A stretch of 64,000 bases of DNA from an uncultured Flavobacteriaceae bacterium (GCA_947497145.1 CANMFQ010000011.1:62001-126000), one strand, 5' to 3'; numbered from the stretch's first letter, positions 27,217 through 34,695 are shown. The notes: generated by a model not told the origin, from the letters alone. Numbers and translations are program-made.

Positions 27217-27797
27217 ACTTTTATGTTTTTCAATTTCGAGCACTTCTAGTGTCAACTAAATTCACTTTGTATATTATAAAATCAATCACTGCTGTACAAT
27301 CACTTCTAAATAAAACACCGCATCACATTATTATATGTAACGCTTGTGATTCTATATCAAATGATAAAAAAGTCGCTCTTTACTTTAATACGAGGGCTTA
27401 TTACGAAGCTTAAAATGGTTGATTTGGGTTAAAGATACATTATTTTCAAAGGTAATTGAATCGATTTTCGTAGATTTTATAGCTTTAAAAATCACTATTG
27501 ATGCGTCATTATTACATCGGTTAAAAAAGTTAGTTCATAGCAACTTACAGCAAAGCTTGCCCAATATTGCTTACCATTTATAATTTAAAATTAGCTTAAA
27601 TGAAAACAATTATTTTTTGCTCTATACCAAAAAAACAAAGCATAGCCATAGCTAGTTTTATTTAGGTCATTTCAATTTGAAAATGGTATTACACATCAAA
27701 TATCAGGAAGCTAGAAGCCTATTAAACAACATAAAACATATAGCAACTACAACTTTTTATAGGTTTTAACGTTAGTGCCTTAACCAAAAACTCACCT
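27217..27797. other. intergenic region, nothing recognised
   Basis: 580 bp between the divergent fucosidase and FN3 lipoprotein genes. It is AT-rich with no ORF of note, RNA gene or hairpin that I could support. It must contain both promoters. Confidence 0.5.
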
Positions 27798-29354
27798 ATG
27801 AAAAAACCTAACTACCTATTGCTATTGATAATTGTTACGCTCTTGTTCAACTGTCAACCAGAAGATGATACTGAAACACCCAATGCAGCACCTAATGATT
27901 TTTCAATCACCATTAGTGAAGTTCAGTCTACCACAGCCAACCTAAGTTGGACACAAGCCACCGACCCCGATGGTGACGCTGTATCGTATACCGTGATGCT
28001 AAACAATGTTGTTATGGATCAAAATTTGTCAACTTACAGCAACAACTTAGAAGGGTTGACAGACGAAACAGATTACAATGTAAAAATAATAGCTATTGAT
28101 GCCAAAGGAGCAGAGACCACCTCTTTGAGTTCATTTACAACGACTGACCTTCCTTTACCTGAAGATTTTACCATTACTGTTGATATGATTACCCCCGGAA
28201 GTGCAAAATTAAGTTGGACAGCATCTTCTACTTCTGAGAATAACACTATTTCGTATGCCGTGTACTTAGACAGCGAAATTGTAGCCGAAAATATTAATAC
28301 ACTATCGTATGACTTAACAGGACTAAACCACAACACAACAATTAGCGGTCAAGTAAAAGCTATAGCTGACAACGGACAGACATTAATAAAAGATTTTGAA
28401 TTTAATACACCGATAAATTTAGCTCCAGAAGCATTTGAATTAGTTTACGCAAACGCTGGCGGTTTTTCTTCGGCAGGGTTTAGATTTAATGCAGCTAATG
28501 ACCCTGAAGATGACATCTTAACATACTATGTATTATTAAATGATACTGACGTTACAGATACACTTTTTGATGATAGTAATTCACCTCCTACACCAACATA
28601 CAACCACACGATTACTAATCTTGAAGGAAATACAGATTATGAATTAAAAATTAAAGCAGTAGACCCATTTGGTAATACATCGTATAGTAACGCTATTACC
28701 TTTTCAACAGCTACAACACCTCCAGATAATTTTACTGTCGAAGTTTTTTATGTTCAAGGGGAAATTAGACTGGTTTGGGACAAACTAACCGAAAGAGGCT
28801 ACATTGAAGGATCTTCAAACGGGGAGCCAGTAGGGTCGGTTTACATTCTCGATGGCCAAGAATATGATATAAGTCACGCCCTTACCTATAACCATGAAAC
28901 AGAAAGTACTGCTCAATTCAATACTGACCTCATTTCACCCAATGAAGACCACGAACTCCAAATTGTATTAGATTGGGGGTCTGACAACAAAAAATCTTAT
29001 AGCAACGTAGTTTTGGTACATAATAGAACGTACACACCAACAACTGTTAACGTAATGACCGCTAGAGTAAATGGCCCTGATGCTGACTATTTTCCATTAC
29101 AGTTTACATTTACATTCGAAAACGGTTTGATATCAGAATTTGAAGACTATGAAATCGAAAAAATAGAATTTAATGACAGAGAATTTGTCAACTTTGTTTT
29201 TTTCGAACAAGGAGCTCGCAACAAAGGTTATTTAACAGGGTCTATCACCCAAGAAGATTTTAATTATTTAAGCCAATTCTCATACGGATATATAGAAACG
29301 AAAGATGAAAACGGATATCATTCACTCATTTTTCAATATACCATAGAAAACTAA
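27798..29354 (+). CDS. fibronectin type III repeat lipoprotein
   Basis: 518-residue SPII lipoprotein (lipobox LFNC, Cys19). Three FN3-like modules follow at about 30-118, 119-205 and 206-305, with signatures such as TTANLSWTQATDPDGDAVSY, TDYNVKIIAIDAKGAETT and ITNLEGNTDYELKIKAVDPF. The last 200 residues form a further beta-rich domain of unknown type. It is probably a surface binding protein. It stands alone, and a strong palindrome 27 bp after the stop (29381-29403) could terminate its transcript. Confidence 0.85.
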   Translation: MKKPNYLLLLIIVTLLFNCQPEDDTETPNAAPNDFSITISEVQSTTANLSWTQATDPDGDAVSYTVMLNNVVMDQNLSTYSNNLEGLTDETDYNVKIIAIDAKGAETTSLSSFTTTDLPLPEDFTITVDMITPGSAKLSWTASSTSENNTISYAVYLDSEIVAENINTLSYDLTGLNHNTTISGQVKAIADNGQTLIKDFEFNTPINLAPEAFELVYANAGGFSSAGFRFNAANDPEDDILTYYVLLNDTDVTDTLFDDSNSPPTPTYNHTITNLEGNTDYELKIKAVDPFGNTSYSNAITFSTATTPPDNFTVEVFYVQGEIRLVWDKLTERGYIEGSSNGEPVGSVYILDGQEYDISHALTYNHETESTAQFNTDLISPNEDHELQIVLDWGSDNKKSYSNVVLVHNRTYTPTTVNVMTARVNGPDADYFPLQFTFTFENGLISEFEDYEIEKIEFNDREFVNFVFFEQGARNKGYLTGSITQEDFNYLSQFSYGYIETKDENGYHSLIFQYTIEN

Positions 29355-29380
29355 TGCTAATTGATAATTTATTTCTACTA

Positions 29381-29545
29381 CTGCGAAGTTTACAACTTCG
29401 CAGTATTACATATTTGCTAAAACACAAATACTGCTGCGGTTTGTGCTATTCGCTATTCTTTCTTACTTGCATGGCTTACTGTTGACGGTACGAAGTTGCA
29501 AACTTCGCATAGCTCTACTCAATACTCTTCGGAGAGCGGGGGTCA
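29381..29545. repeat. palindrome-containing interspersed repeat, copy 1
   Basis: It begins with a 10-bp-stem palindrome, CTGCGAAGTT-TAC-AACTTCGCAG (29381-29403). Conserved blocks follow: AATACTGCTG, TTTCTTACTTGCATGGC and TTACTGTTGACGG, then a second palindrome CGAAGTT-GCA-AACTTCG (29491-29507), and finally ATACTCTTCGGAGAGCGGGG. The same blocks in the same order occur at 32990-33173. Confidence 0.8.
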
Positions 29546-29690
29546 ATATTACTAATGTTTATTGGATAATTGCCTCCTTCAGATGTATAAATTCTCTTTT
29601 GAGCATAACCTTCACTACCTGTAATATCATTGGTTTTCAAATAGTTTATCAAATCTGCTTTTGTAGAAAAACTCAAAGGAGTCTCATTAT
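29546..29690 (-). pseudogene. orphan coding remnant between repeat copies
   Basis: An open minus-strand stretch without a start codon reads ETPLSFSTKADLINYLKTND and then GSEGYAQKRIYTSEGGNYP, and runs into the flanking repeats on both sides. It looks like a leftover slice of a toxin or immunity protein, but no family is recognised. Confidence 0.35.
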
Positions 29691-29694
29691 AGGC

Positions 29695-29770
29695 GGTACG
29701 AAGTTACAAACTTCGCACAGCAACACACACTTCGCAGAGCGGGAGATTTACCAGCTTACAAACTTCGCAC
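29695..29770. repeat. palindrome-containing interspersed repeat, copy 2 (partial)
   Basis: Contains GGCGGTACGAAGTTACAAAC and its palindrome CGAAGTT-ACA-AACTTCG (29699-29715), then CTTCGCAGAGCGGG and a second half-site ACAAACTTCGCACAGC. It corresponds to the right half of copies 1 and 3 and directly abuts an XRE-regulator tail. Confidence 0.75.
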
Positions 29771-29772
29771 AG

Positions 29773-29919
29773 CTAGGGTTATCTGACTTGGAATTGGAAA
29801 AATCTATTGTTGATACTATTTTAGATATACAACAACTTAAAGAGGATGACAAAGCGCATATCTTAACTACTATTAATGCACTATTACGTGATGCAAAGGC
29901 TCGTAATACATACGCATAA
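29773..29919 (+). pseudogene. C-terminal tail of an XRE-type regulator
   Basis: 48 residues, LSDLELEKSIVDTILDIQQL then DDKAHILTTINALLRDAKAR. They resemble the dimerising tail of small Bacteroidota helix-turn-helix repressors, which lies after the HTH domain. The HTH part is absent. The frame is open leftward to 29443 only because the repeats happen to lack stops, so I do not call that 158-codon ORF as a gene. A strong terminator follows at once. Confidence 0.55.
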
Positions 29920-29948
29920 AAAAAGCTATCGGTTAGGATAGCTTTTTT
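29919..29948. terminator. bidirectional Rho-independent terminator
   Basis: Perfect 12-bp stem AAAAAAGCTATC / GATAGCTTTTTT around the loop GGTTAG. It can end the XRE-tail transcript on plus and the ART immunity operon on minus. Confidence 0.85.
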
Positions 29949-29976
29949 GCTATATTTTTTTAATTTTTAAAATTCA

Positions 29977-30444
29977 TTATTGATATTTTTGTATGATATT
30001 AAAAGCTTTATGGATTTTTTGAAATTTCTTTTCATAATCCTTATTATAATTTAATTTTCTTTCAAGAGATTCTTTTGCAGCATATATCCAATCTATTTGG
30101 ATTGAATTAGGATGTAGTTCTAAAAATCTATCTAAAATATCTAAGGCAAATTCTTTTTTGAAAAATGTCATTATAACCAAAATATATCCTTTCAATTGCT
30201 TTCCATTAAATTCTTCAAAAAAAAGCCCAGATATTAATTCTTTATATTCTTGTTTATTAAAAAAACACACATAAAAAGATGCTATCAATTTCTCTCTCCA
30301 ACCTAAAGATAAATACTCCTTTATATCTATTTCTATTACTGATAGATCTTTAATAAATTTTTCTTCGTCAAATGATTTAAAAGTAAAATTAAAATTAGTT
30401 AAAACACTTATAATATTTTGCTGCTCTGTCAAAGTGTTGTTCAT
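29977..30444 (-). CDS. probable immunity protein for the ADP-ribosyltransferase toxin
   Basis: 155 residues from the ATG at 30442-30444. A longer frame from 30486 overlaps the toxin gene and is unlikely. It starts one base after the toxin stop codon, the usual tight toxin-immunity arrangement. The protein is acidic to neutral, helical and rich in Phe/Leu/Lys, with no signal or membrane segment (EEFNGKQLKGYILVIMTFFK, DILDRFLELHPNSIQIDWIY). No named family is recognised. The role is inferred from position. Confidence 0.65.
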   Translation of the reverse strand: MNNTLTEQQNIISVLTNFNFTFKSFDEEKFIKDLSVIEIDIKEYLSLGWREKLIASFYVCFFNKQEYKELISGLFFEEFNGKQLKGYILVIMTFFKKEFALDILDRFLELHPNSIQIDWIYAAKESLERKLNYNKDYEKKFQKIHKAFNIIQKYQ

Positions 30445-30445
30445 A

Positions 30446-30979
30446 TTAAGGGGTTTCTTTAAAATTTGGGTTTGGTATAAAATCACCTAAACTTCCATCT
30501 GCATTAACAGGGTAAGCTCCTCTAATATCAGAAGCATCAATTTTATCAAAAATAGACATTTCTAATTCATGTGCATGTTTGTGCTGATCTCCTAATATTT
30601 CATTTACATCTAAACCATCATTTTTATATCTTATCTCATAGACATAATCATCAAAAGTTGCTGCAACATCTTTACTCTTGGATGTTGATATAAAACCACT
30701 ATCATCTGGGTTATTAAATACGTGATCAGGTAAATTATAATTTTCTCCTTTTGCTTTAAATCCTTTTTGAAACTTAATATCGGGTATACTCTCGGTTCCT
30801 CTAAAGATAAAAATAGCATTATCCGTTTGTTTGATAATTCTGGTCACTCTTCCCAAACCTGCTCCTACTAAACCACCTGCGCCATCTAAAACAACAGCAT
30901 CAAACATAAAGGTTGTATATAATGAAGCAGCACCTGCAACTAATGCCCTTTGTTCATTTGCTAAACTTGCATAAAACAT
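30446..30979 (-). CDS. ADP-ribosyltransferase-like toxin domain (R-STS-ExE type), orphan Rhs tip
   Basis: 177 residues. The pattern matches the cholera/pertussis-toxin-like ART fold: Arg60 in FIFRGTES, then IKFQKGFKAKGENYNLPDH, Ser98-Thr99-Ser100 in GFISTSKS, YVYEIRY, DVNEILG, and the catalytic Glu138-Leu139-Glu140 (ExE) in HAHELEMSIFD, followed by DIRGAYPV. All catalytic residues seem intact. The N-terminal 50 residues are hydrophobic and resemble the region just before an Rhs toxin tip. There is no signal peptide or Rhs core, so the gene looks like a displaced C-terminal cassette. It overlaps the upstream gene by one base and is followed by its likely immunity gene. Confidence 0.75.
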   Translation of the reverse strand: MFYASLANEQRALVAGAASLYTTFMFDAVVLDGAGGLVGAGLGRVTRIIKQTDNAIFIFRGTESIPDIKFQKGFKAKGENYNLPDHVFNNPDDSGFISTSKSKDVAATFDDYVYEIRYKNDGLDVNEILGDQHKHAHELEMSIFDKIDASDIRGAYPVNADGSLGDFIPNPNFKETP

Positions 30980-31434
30980 TAACTATATAAAAAATCCAAA
31001 TCAATATAATAATCGTCGCTATCCATATTATTCACGTAAATGTTTATTTTTTTTTGCATATTTATTTTAACCCTCAATAAAGTGCTGTCCATATTAACCT
31101 GTTTCACAAATTTATTCTTAACTCCCTTTGAGTTAACATATCGACAAATCAATAGGGATTGTACTTGATACCTATCTTCAACTCTATACTTTGCTCTTTT
31201 CAAAAACTTCAAACCGTATGCACTAGAAGATTGATAATAGCCATGCTTTAATATGGTGTCATTTTTTACCACCTCACAATTATTCGCATCCAACTCAATA
31301 ACCGTTCCAGTATTCTTTATTTTTTCAATTGTTGTTCGTTTCACATTCGATAAAGAAGAACTGTCTGATTTCAGCTTTTTGTTGAGTAAGAATATAATCA
31401 AACCAATTACTAATATCGCTATAAAATAATACAA
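30979..31434 (-). CDS. membrane-anchored protein in toxin island, possible immunity protein
   Basis: 151 residues with an N-terminal membrane helix (about 2-17) and a soluble beta-rich remainder (KNTGTVIELDANNCEVVKND, LLICRYVNSKGVKNKFVK). The start would be TTG at 31432-31434 preceded by AGAGG. No in-frame ATG before the helix fits better. It overlaps the ART toxin start by one base (TAATG). Its membrane anchor and position after the Rhs tip suggest immunity against that tip (inference). No family is recognised. Confidence 0.55.
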   Translation of the reverse strand: MYYFIAILVIGLIIFLLNKKLKSDSSSLSNVKRTTIEKIKNTGTVIELDANNCEVVKNDTILKHGYYQSSSAYGLKFLKRAKYRVEDRYQVQSLLICRYVNSKGVKNKFVKQVNMDSTLLRVKINMQKKINIYVNNMDSDDYYIDLDFLYS

Positions 31435-31437
31435 CCT

Positions 31438-31569
31438 CTATTTCTTATCTGATTTTGTCTCCGGATTAACTTCAACACTGTTTTCAGTATTTAGATATGC
31501 TTTATGAACAATAATACTGTTACCGTCATCGATATATTCAATTAAAATAGCACTGTCTCTTTGTAACAT
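31438..31569 (-). CDS. short ORF after the Rhs gene
   Basis: 43 codons from an internal ATG (31567-31569). The frame is open back to within the end of the Rhs gene, about 61 codons, in the +1 frame. The product is polar (LQRDSAILIEYIDDGNSIIV). It may be a small immunity piece or the tail of a displaced cassette. There is no other support. Confidence 0.3.
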   Translation of the reverse strand: MLQRDSAILIEYIDDGNSIIVHKAYLNTENSVEVNPETKSDKK

Positions 31570-31615
31570 TGCATTTTCATCACTCCAAATAGCATTATCC
31601 AGTTCTTGCTTTGTT

Positions 31616-33073
31616 TTAAATTTGTCCAGTCAAAAAGTCTCCTAATATTGATGTTGGCATACTTATGACTTCAAAATTATCCTTGACAACTCCGTTGTTA
31701 ACCTCGTATTCTAATGTTGACACTGAATTTCTACCTTGTGCGACAGCCAAAATATAGTCTCTCCTAGCTTCTTTAATTTCATCTATTCCTTTCTGGGCTT
31801 CATTGCCCAATAAATCAACTACCAAACCTACGGCCATAGCAGGCAAGAATCCACCTGAAGAAGCCACATATGTTGTGATTCCCGTTCCTAAAAGGGAATT
31901 CGCATCCACTTGACCGCCATTATTAGCAGTTTCGTTGACTAATGAAATAGCATCCCAACCATCTCCAGCTTTTTCCAAAATGCTTCCAAGATGTTTAAGA
32001 GACCTACTTCTAAAAGCTTCAATTTGATTTATTTGCCTAGTATTGAAGTATTGATTGCCTAAATTTCTAGACGCCATAGTAACATTCTCCACTACGGTTC
32101 CGTCAATCAATGTAACATCTCTAACTATTAATTCATTAACGGTATATATTTTACCATTAGTTCCCTTTAACTTTCCTTTAGCCAATTCTTTATAAGCAAA
32201 AGAATAAGAAAAAGCAGTTGCTTTCTCTCCGATGGTTTCTAATCCTTTTGTAACTATGCTTACAGATATGGCCTTACCGTTTACGGTAGAGAAAAAAGAA
32301 TCTCCTTCTTCTTTTGGTGTAATAGCTATTAACTCTTCTCCTCCTTCCAGTTCTTTATGAGATATCACATTATTTCCGCTAAATTGATAAGGCGAGTAAA
32401 ATGGATATTGTTTGGATAATGGGTCGACAGTAAAGAACCTTCCTAATCTCGGGTCATACATCCTAAAAGTAAAATTCATACTATTTCCCTCGCCCTTAAT
32501 CTCATCATCTTTTTCCTGTCCTTGGAAGCCGTAACGATAGTCGTCGCTTGACCCGTGGCGGTTGGGTAGGAGTTGCCCGAATGGAAAGTAATCATTATAC
32601 GCCACCACATCAGGCTTTAGATTGTTGCTACCATCATCTAAAACACGATCTGTAACTACAGAAAGTACATTACCCAAGTGGTTGCTTAGCTCATAGCGTT
32701 TGTCACCAACTTTATTTTCAAAGAACGTTGTAGCTAAGGTAGGTTGTTCTTCTGTTATTTGCAATCTTTTTTGCTCCAAACCTAAACGACTGCTACCGTA
32801 AATATGGTGTTCTGTTAAGAATAACCCTTCTTGAGGTGCTACATCAAATGCTTTAATTTCTGCTATAAAATTACTACCTGCTACCGCATGAAAATTGGGC
32901 TTTAATGTAATTTCATTACCTGCCGAAAGGCGTAAACTACCCCCATTGGGTATTGTATTGATACTGGAATTGGTGGTAGATACACTGCTCTGCGAAGTTT
33001 GCAACTTCGCAGCCACACACATTGACAACAACACAAAACCACAACAAATACTACTGTAGCTTTTGTAATTCAC
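31616..33073 (-). CDS. truncated Rhs-repeat core protein with C-terminal toxin tip
   Basis: 485 residues. The signal-like N-terminus (SYSSICCGFVLLSMCVAAKL) is encoded by the interspersed repeat. A coat-hanger motif follows (GNEITLKPNFHAVAGSNF, about 53-70), then the RHS repeat-associated core (about 85-240) with KRYELSNHLGNVLSVVTDR, NDYFPFGQLLP, YGFQGQEKDDE and FRMYDPRLGRFFTVDPLSKQ. After the core comes a variable tip of about 240 residues with a hydrophobic, Gly-rich section (YVASSGGFLPAMAVGLVVDL) that might insert into membranes. Complete Bacteroidota Rhs proteins are several times longer, so this is a cut-down or rearranged copy. The tip activity is unknown. Confidence 0.85.
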   Translation of the reverse strand: MNYKSYSSICCGFVLLSMCVAAKLQTSQSSVSTTNSSINTIPNGGSLRLSAGNEITLKPNFHAVAGSNFIAEIKAFDVAPQEGLFLTEHHIYGSSRLGLEQKRLQITEEQPTLATTFFENKVGDKRYELSNHLGNVLSVVTDRVLDDGSNNLKPDVVAYNDYFPFGQLLPNRHGSSDDYRYGFQGQEKDDEIKGEGNSMNFTFRMYDPRLGRFFTVDPLSKQYPFYSPYQFSGNNVISHKELEGGEELIAITPKEEGDSFFSTVNGKAISVSIVTKGLETIGEKATAFSYSFAYKELAKGKLKGTNGKIYTVNELIVRDVTLIDGTVVENVTMASRNLGNQYFNTRQINQIEAFRSRSLKHLGSILEKAGDGWDAISLVNETANNGGQVDANSLLGTGITTYVASSGGFLPAMAVGLVVDLLGNEAQKGIDEIKEARRDYILAVAQGRNSVSTLEYEVNNGVVKDNFEVISMPTSILGDFLTGQI

Positions 33074-33173
33074 TATTGTTTCTTACTCACATGGCTTACT
33101 GTTGACGGTACGAAGTTACAAACTTCGCACAGCACACTTCGCAGAGCGGGGCTCAATACTCTTCGGAGAGCGG
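32990..33173. repeat. palindrome-containing interspersed repeat, copy 3
   Basis: Palindrome CTGCGAAGTT-TGC-AACTTCGCAG (32990-33012), then AATACTACTGTAGC, TTTCTTACTCACATGGC, TTACTGTTGACGG, a second palindrome CGAAGTT-ACA-AACTTCG (33111-33127), CTTCGCAGAGCGGGG and CTCTTCGGAGAGCGGG. It overlaps the start of the Rhs ORF, whose first 28 codons are translated from it, and abuts an XRE-regulator tail on the right. Confidence 0.85.
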
Positions 33174-33278
33174 GTACTGGAACTGCAAAAATTACCTAAA
33201 GACATCAAAGAAAAGCTATTCTATTTTATGGATATGTCTATCCGTGATCATAAAGCTAAAAAAGCGTATTCGTCGTAA
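33174..33278 (+). pseudogene. C-terminal tail of a second XRE-type regulator
   Basis: 34 codons, LELQKLPKDIKEKLFYFMDM then SIRDHKAKKAYSS and a stop. This closely fits the conserved tail of Bacteroidota XRE repressors. The DNA-binding domain is missing, replaced by the repeat copy immediately upstream. This is the same arrangement as at 29695-29919. Confidence 0.6.
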
Positions 33279-33287
33279 AAGCAAAAA

Positions 33288-33306
33288 GGCTACCGCAATG
33301 GTAGCC
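33288..33306. terminator. hairpin after XRE tail
   Basis: Stem GGCTACC / GGTAGCC with loop GCAAT, A-rich on its left and moderately T-rich on its right. It could end transcripts from both sides. Confidence 0.6.
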
Positions 33307-33331
33307 CTATATTTCTAATTTTTACTATTCC

Positions 33332-33763
33332 TTAATTACTATACGCTTTTATCTTTGTAGCTATTTGTTTAACAACTATTTGACCAAATTCATTTCCTGC
33401 TTGGTATACTTGGGAGTTGATCCTTTCGTTTTTTTGCTTATAGGTTTCTATATCTCCTGATTTATAAACAGCAATCAATTCATCCAACTCTTTTATAGTA
33501 TAATTATCCGTATAGATTTTCTTAGTTTTATTGATAAAACTATCGTAATCAATACTTCCCTTTATCTCTTCCCAATAGGCATCAGGAATCTTGGTATTTT
33601 GCCCCTTGAACTTAGCTACCAAAGAGTTGATCATTAGTGGTATTGTTTCTCTTACCTGTGTTACTTGCAACAACTCATCAACTTTTGAACTCTTAAGGTC
33701 TTGGGCGTTCATTAAGGATAAATTAAAAATGATTAATATGAATCCAATTATTTTCTTATTCAT
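33332..33763 (-). CDS. DUF2059-like secreted protein
   Basis: 143 residues from the ATG at 33761-33763, which is followed by a clean signal peptide (IIGFILIIFNLSLMNAQ). A start at 33781 adds six charged residues. The mature part (SKVDELLQVTQVRETIPLMI, KKIYTDNYTIKELDELIAVY) matches the helical DUF2059 pattern. It overlaps the end of the upstream 123-codon gene by 8 bp, so they are coupled. DUF2059 proteins are of unknown function; here one lies inside a toxin island and might be an immunity-type periplasmic protein (inference). Confidence 0.7.
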   Translation of the reverse strand: MNKKIIGFILIIFNLSLMNAQDLKSSKVDELLQVTQVRETIPLMINSLVAKFKGQNTKIPDAYWEEIKGSIDYDSFINKTKKIYTDNYTIKELDELIAVYKSGDIETYKQKNERINSQVYQAGNEFGQIVVKQIATKIKAYSN

Positions 33764-34127
33764 TGATTTTTTCTTTCTCATAACTATCTAGTGCATTTAA
33801 AAAATTTATTAAATCTATTTTCCAAGTCCTTGAATTGATTTTCGAAAAAGAAAAACAAACTTCTGTTGGTTTACCATTGTACCAAAGACAACATTGAAAA
33901 ATTTCATTTAGATTACTGCTAAAAAGACCGTATTCATTAATTGAACTAATCAGCAGTTCTAATCTCAATATATTTGGATTACGGAATATTCTCCATTTAA
34001 TACATTCGGAGTTGGTATCAAAAGAAAAGCTTGGAAACATAATATTAGTCCCATCTTCATAATCTAAAAAGTTCCATCCTCTACTTTTTAACAAATCAAC
34101 TAAAGTATTTAATCTTTGCTCTGACAA
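33756..34127 (-). CDS. uncharacterised protein in toxin island, possible immunity protein
   Basis: About 123 residues with no signal or membrane segment. The likely start is TTG (34125-34127), since no ATG lies near. The same frame is open back to the stop codon of the toxin-tail fragment, only 12 bases upstream, so it may depend on coupling or on an ATT/TTG start. The product has Trp/Cys/Phe-rich patches (DYEDGTNIMFPSFSFD, IFQCCLWYNGKPTEVCFSFS). Position after a toxin tail suggests immunity. No family is recognised. Confidence 0.55.
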   Translation of the reverse strand: MSEQRLNTLVDLLKSRGWNFLDYEDGTNIMFPSFSFDTNSECIKWRIFRNPNILRLELLISSINEYGLFSSNLNEIFQCCLWYNGKPTEVCFSFSKINSRTWKIDLINFLNALDSYEKEKINE

Positions 34128-34139
34128 TAAGTAACTAAT

Positions 34140-34275
34140 TTATTTTATATCTAATTTTTTCTTAACGTTTTTTGATAAAGTTATCCCTGATTTTGCTAAT
34201 CCCTTTTGTAAAGCATTTGCATCAATTTTAAAATTATTAGCTTCATTAGCCCAAGTATCTATTGATAAAATTCCT
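34140..34275 (-). pseudogene. C-terminal tail of an orphan toxin
   Basis: The frame reads WANEANNFKIDANALQKGLA then KSGITLSKNVKKKLDIK and a stop. It is basic and helical, like the end of a nuclease-type polymorphic toxin. To its 5' side it runs directly into repeat copy 4, so everything upstream has been lost. A 65-codon ORF reaching 34337 exists only because the repeat is open in this frame. Confidence 0.45.
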
Positions 34276-34355
34276 GCTCTGCGAAGTTTGCAACTTCGCA
34301 GCCACACACATTGGCTGCAACATGTAAAATACAACAAATACTGCTATAGTTCTCT
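34272..34355. repeat. palindrome-containing interspersed repeat, copy 4
   Basis: Palindrome CTGCGAAGTT-TGC-AACTTCGCAG (34279-34301), then CCACACACATTG and ACAACAAATACTGCTATAG, as in copy 3. It separates the start of one secreted-protein gene (34356-34491) from the tail of a toxin gene (34140-34275). Confidence 0.8.
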
Positions 34356-34491
34356 TCTCAAGCGAGACTAAAAAATAATTTTTTGTTGAGTCAATTTTAA
34401 TCACTTTATAAGTCTCACATTCTTGAGAATAAATTTTGCTATTAGAGATAAGCAACAAAAGCCCAAAAATTAAGTTTTTAAAAAAATTCAT
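34356..34491 (-). pseudogene. 5' fragment of a secreted-protein gene cut by a repeat
   Basis: The ATG at 34489-34491 is followed by a good signal peptide (LIFGLLLLISNSKIYSQE) and about 26 further codons (TYKVIKIDSTKNYFLVSLE). The sequence then enters repeat copy 4, where the frame continues for 33 codons of repeat-derived sequence (PMCVAAKLQTSQ) to a stop at 34246. The original gene body is missing. Confidence 0.55.
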
Positions 34492-34509
34492 AGGTAATCT
34501 ATTTCAATG

Positions 34510-34640
34510 ATTCCCGCTCTGCTAAATTGGCAACTTCGCCGCCATACTCCTTTACTAAAATACGAAAACAACACCAAACATTACTAAAGCTTAGATTACC
34601 ATCTTGTGTTTCTTTCTAACATGACTTACTGTTGACGCTA
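34510..34640. repeat. palindrome-containing interspersed repeat, copy 5 (diverged)
   Basis: Weaker copy: CCGCTCTGCTAAATTGGC, then CAACTTCGCCGCCATAC, CATTACTAAAGC, TTTCTTTCTAACATGAC and TTACTGTTGACG. It ends at CTACGAAAACAG with the second palindrome lost. The order of blocks matches copies 1 and 3. Confidence 0.65.
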
Positions 34641-34695
34641 CGAAAACAGAAATAGGGAATTTTGAGACACTATAAATTAGGTACTTCTGGGGATT

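Noticed and set aside
29443-29919. 158-codon plus-strand ORF
   Set aside because: The first 110 codons are translated repeat DNA plus the antisense of an orphan coding remnant. Only the last 48 codons resemble a protein (XRE tail), so I list that tail as a pseudogene instead.
29381-34640. Possible CRISPR array from the repeated GAAGTT/AACTTC motifs
   Set aside because: Spacing is irregular, copies are long mosaics and no cas genes are near. They are interspersed palindromic repeats.
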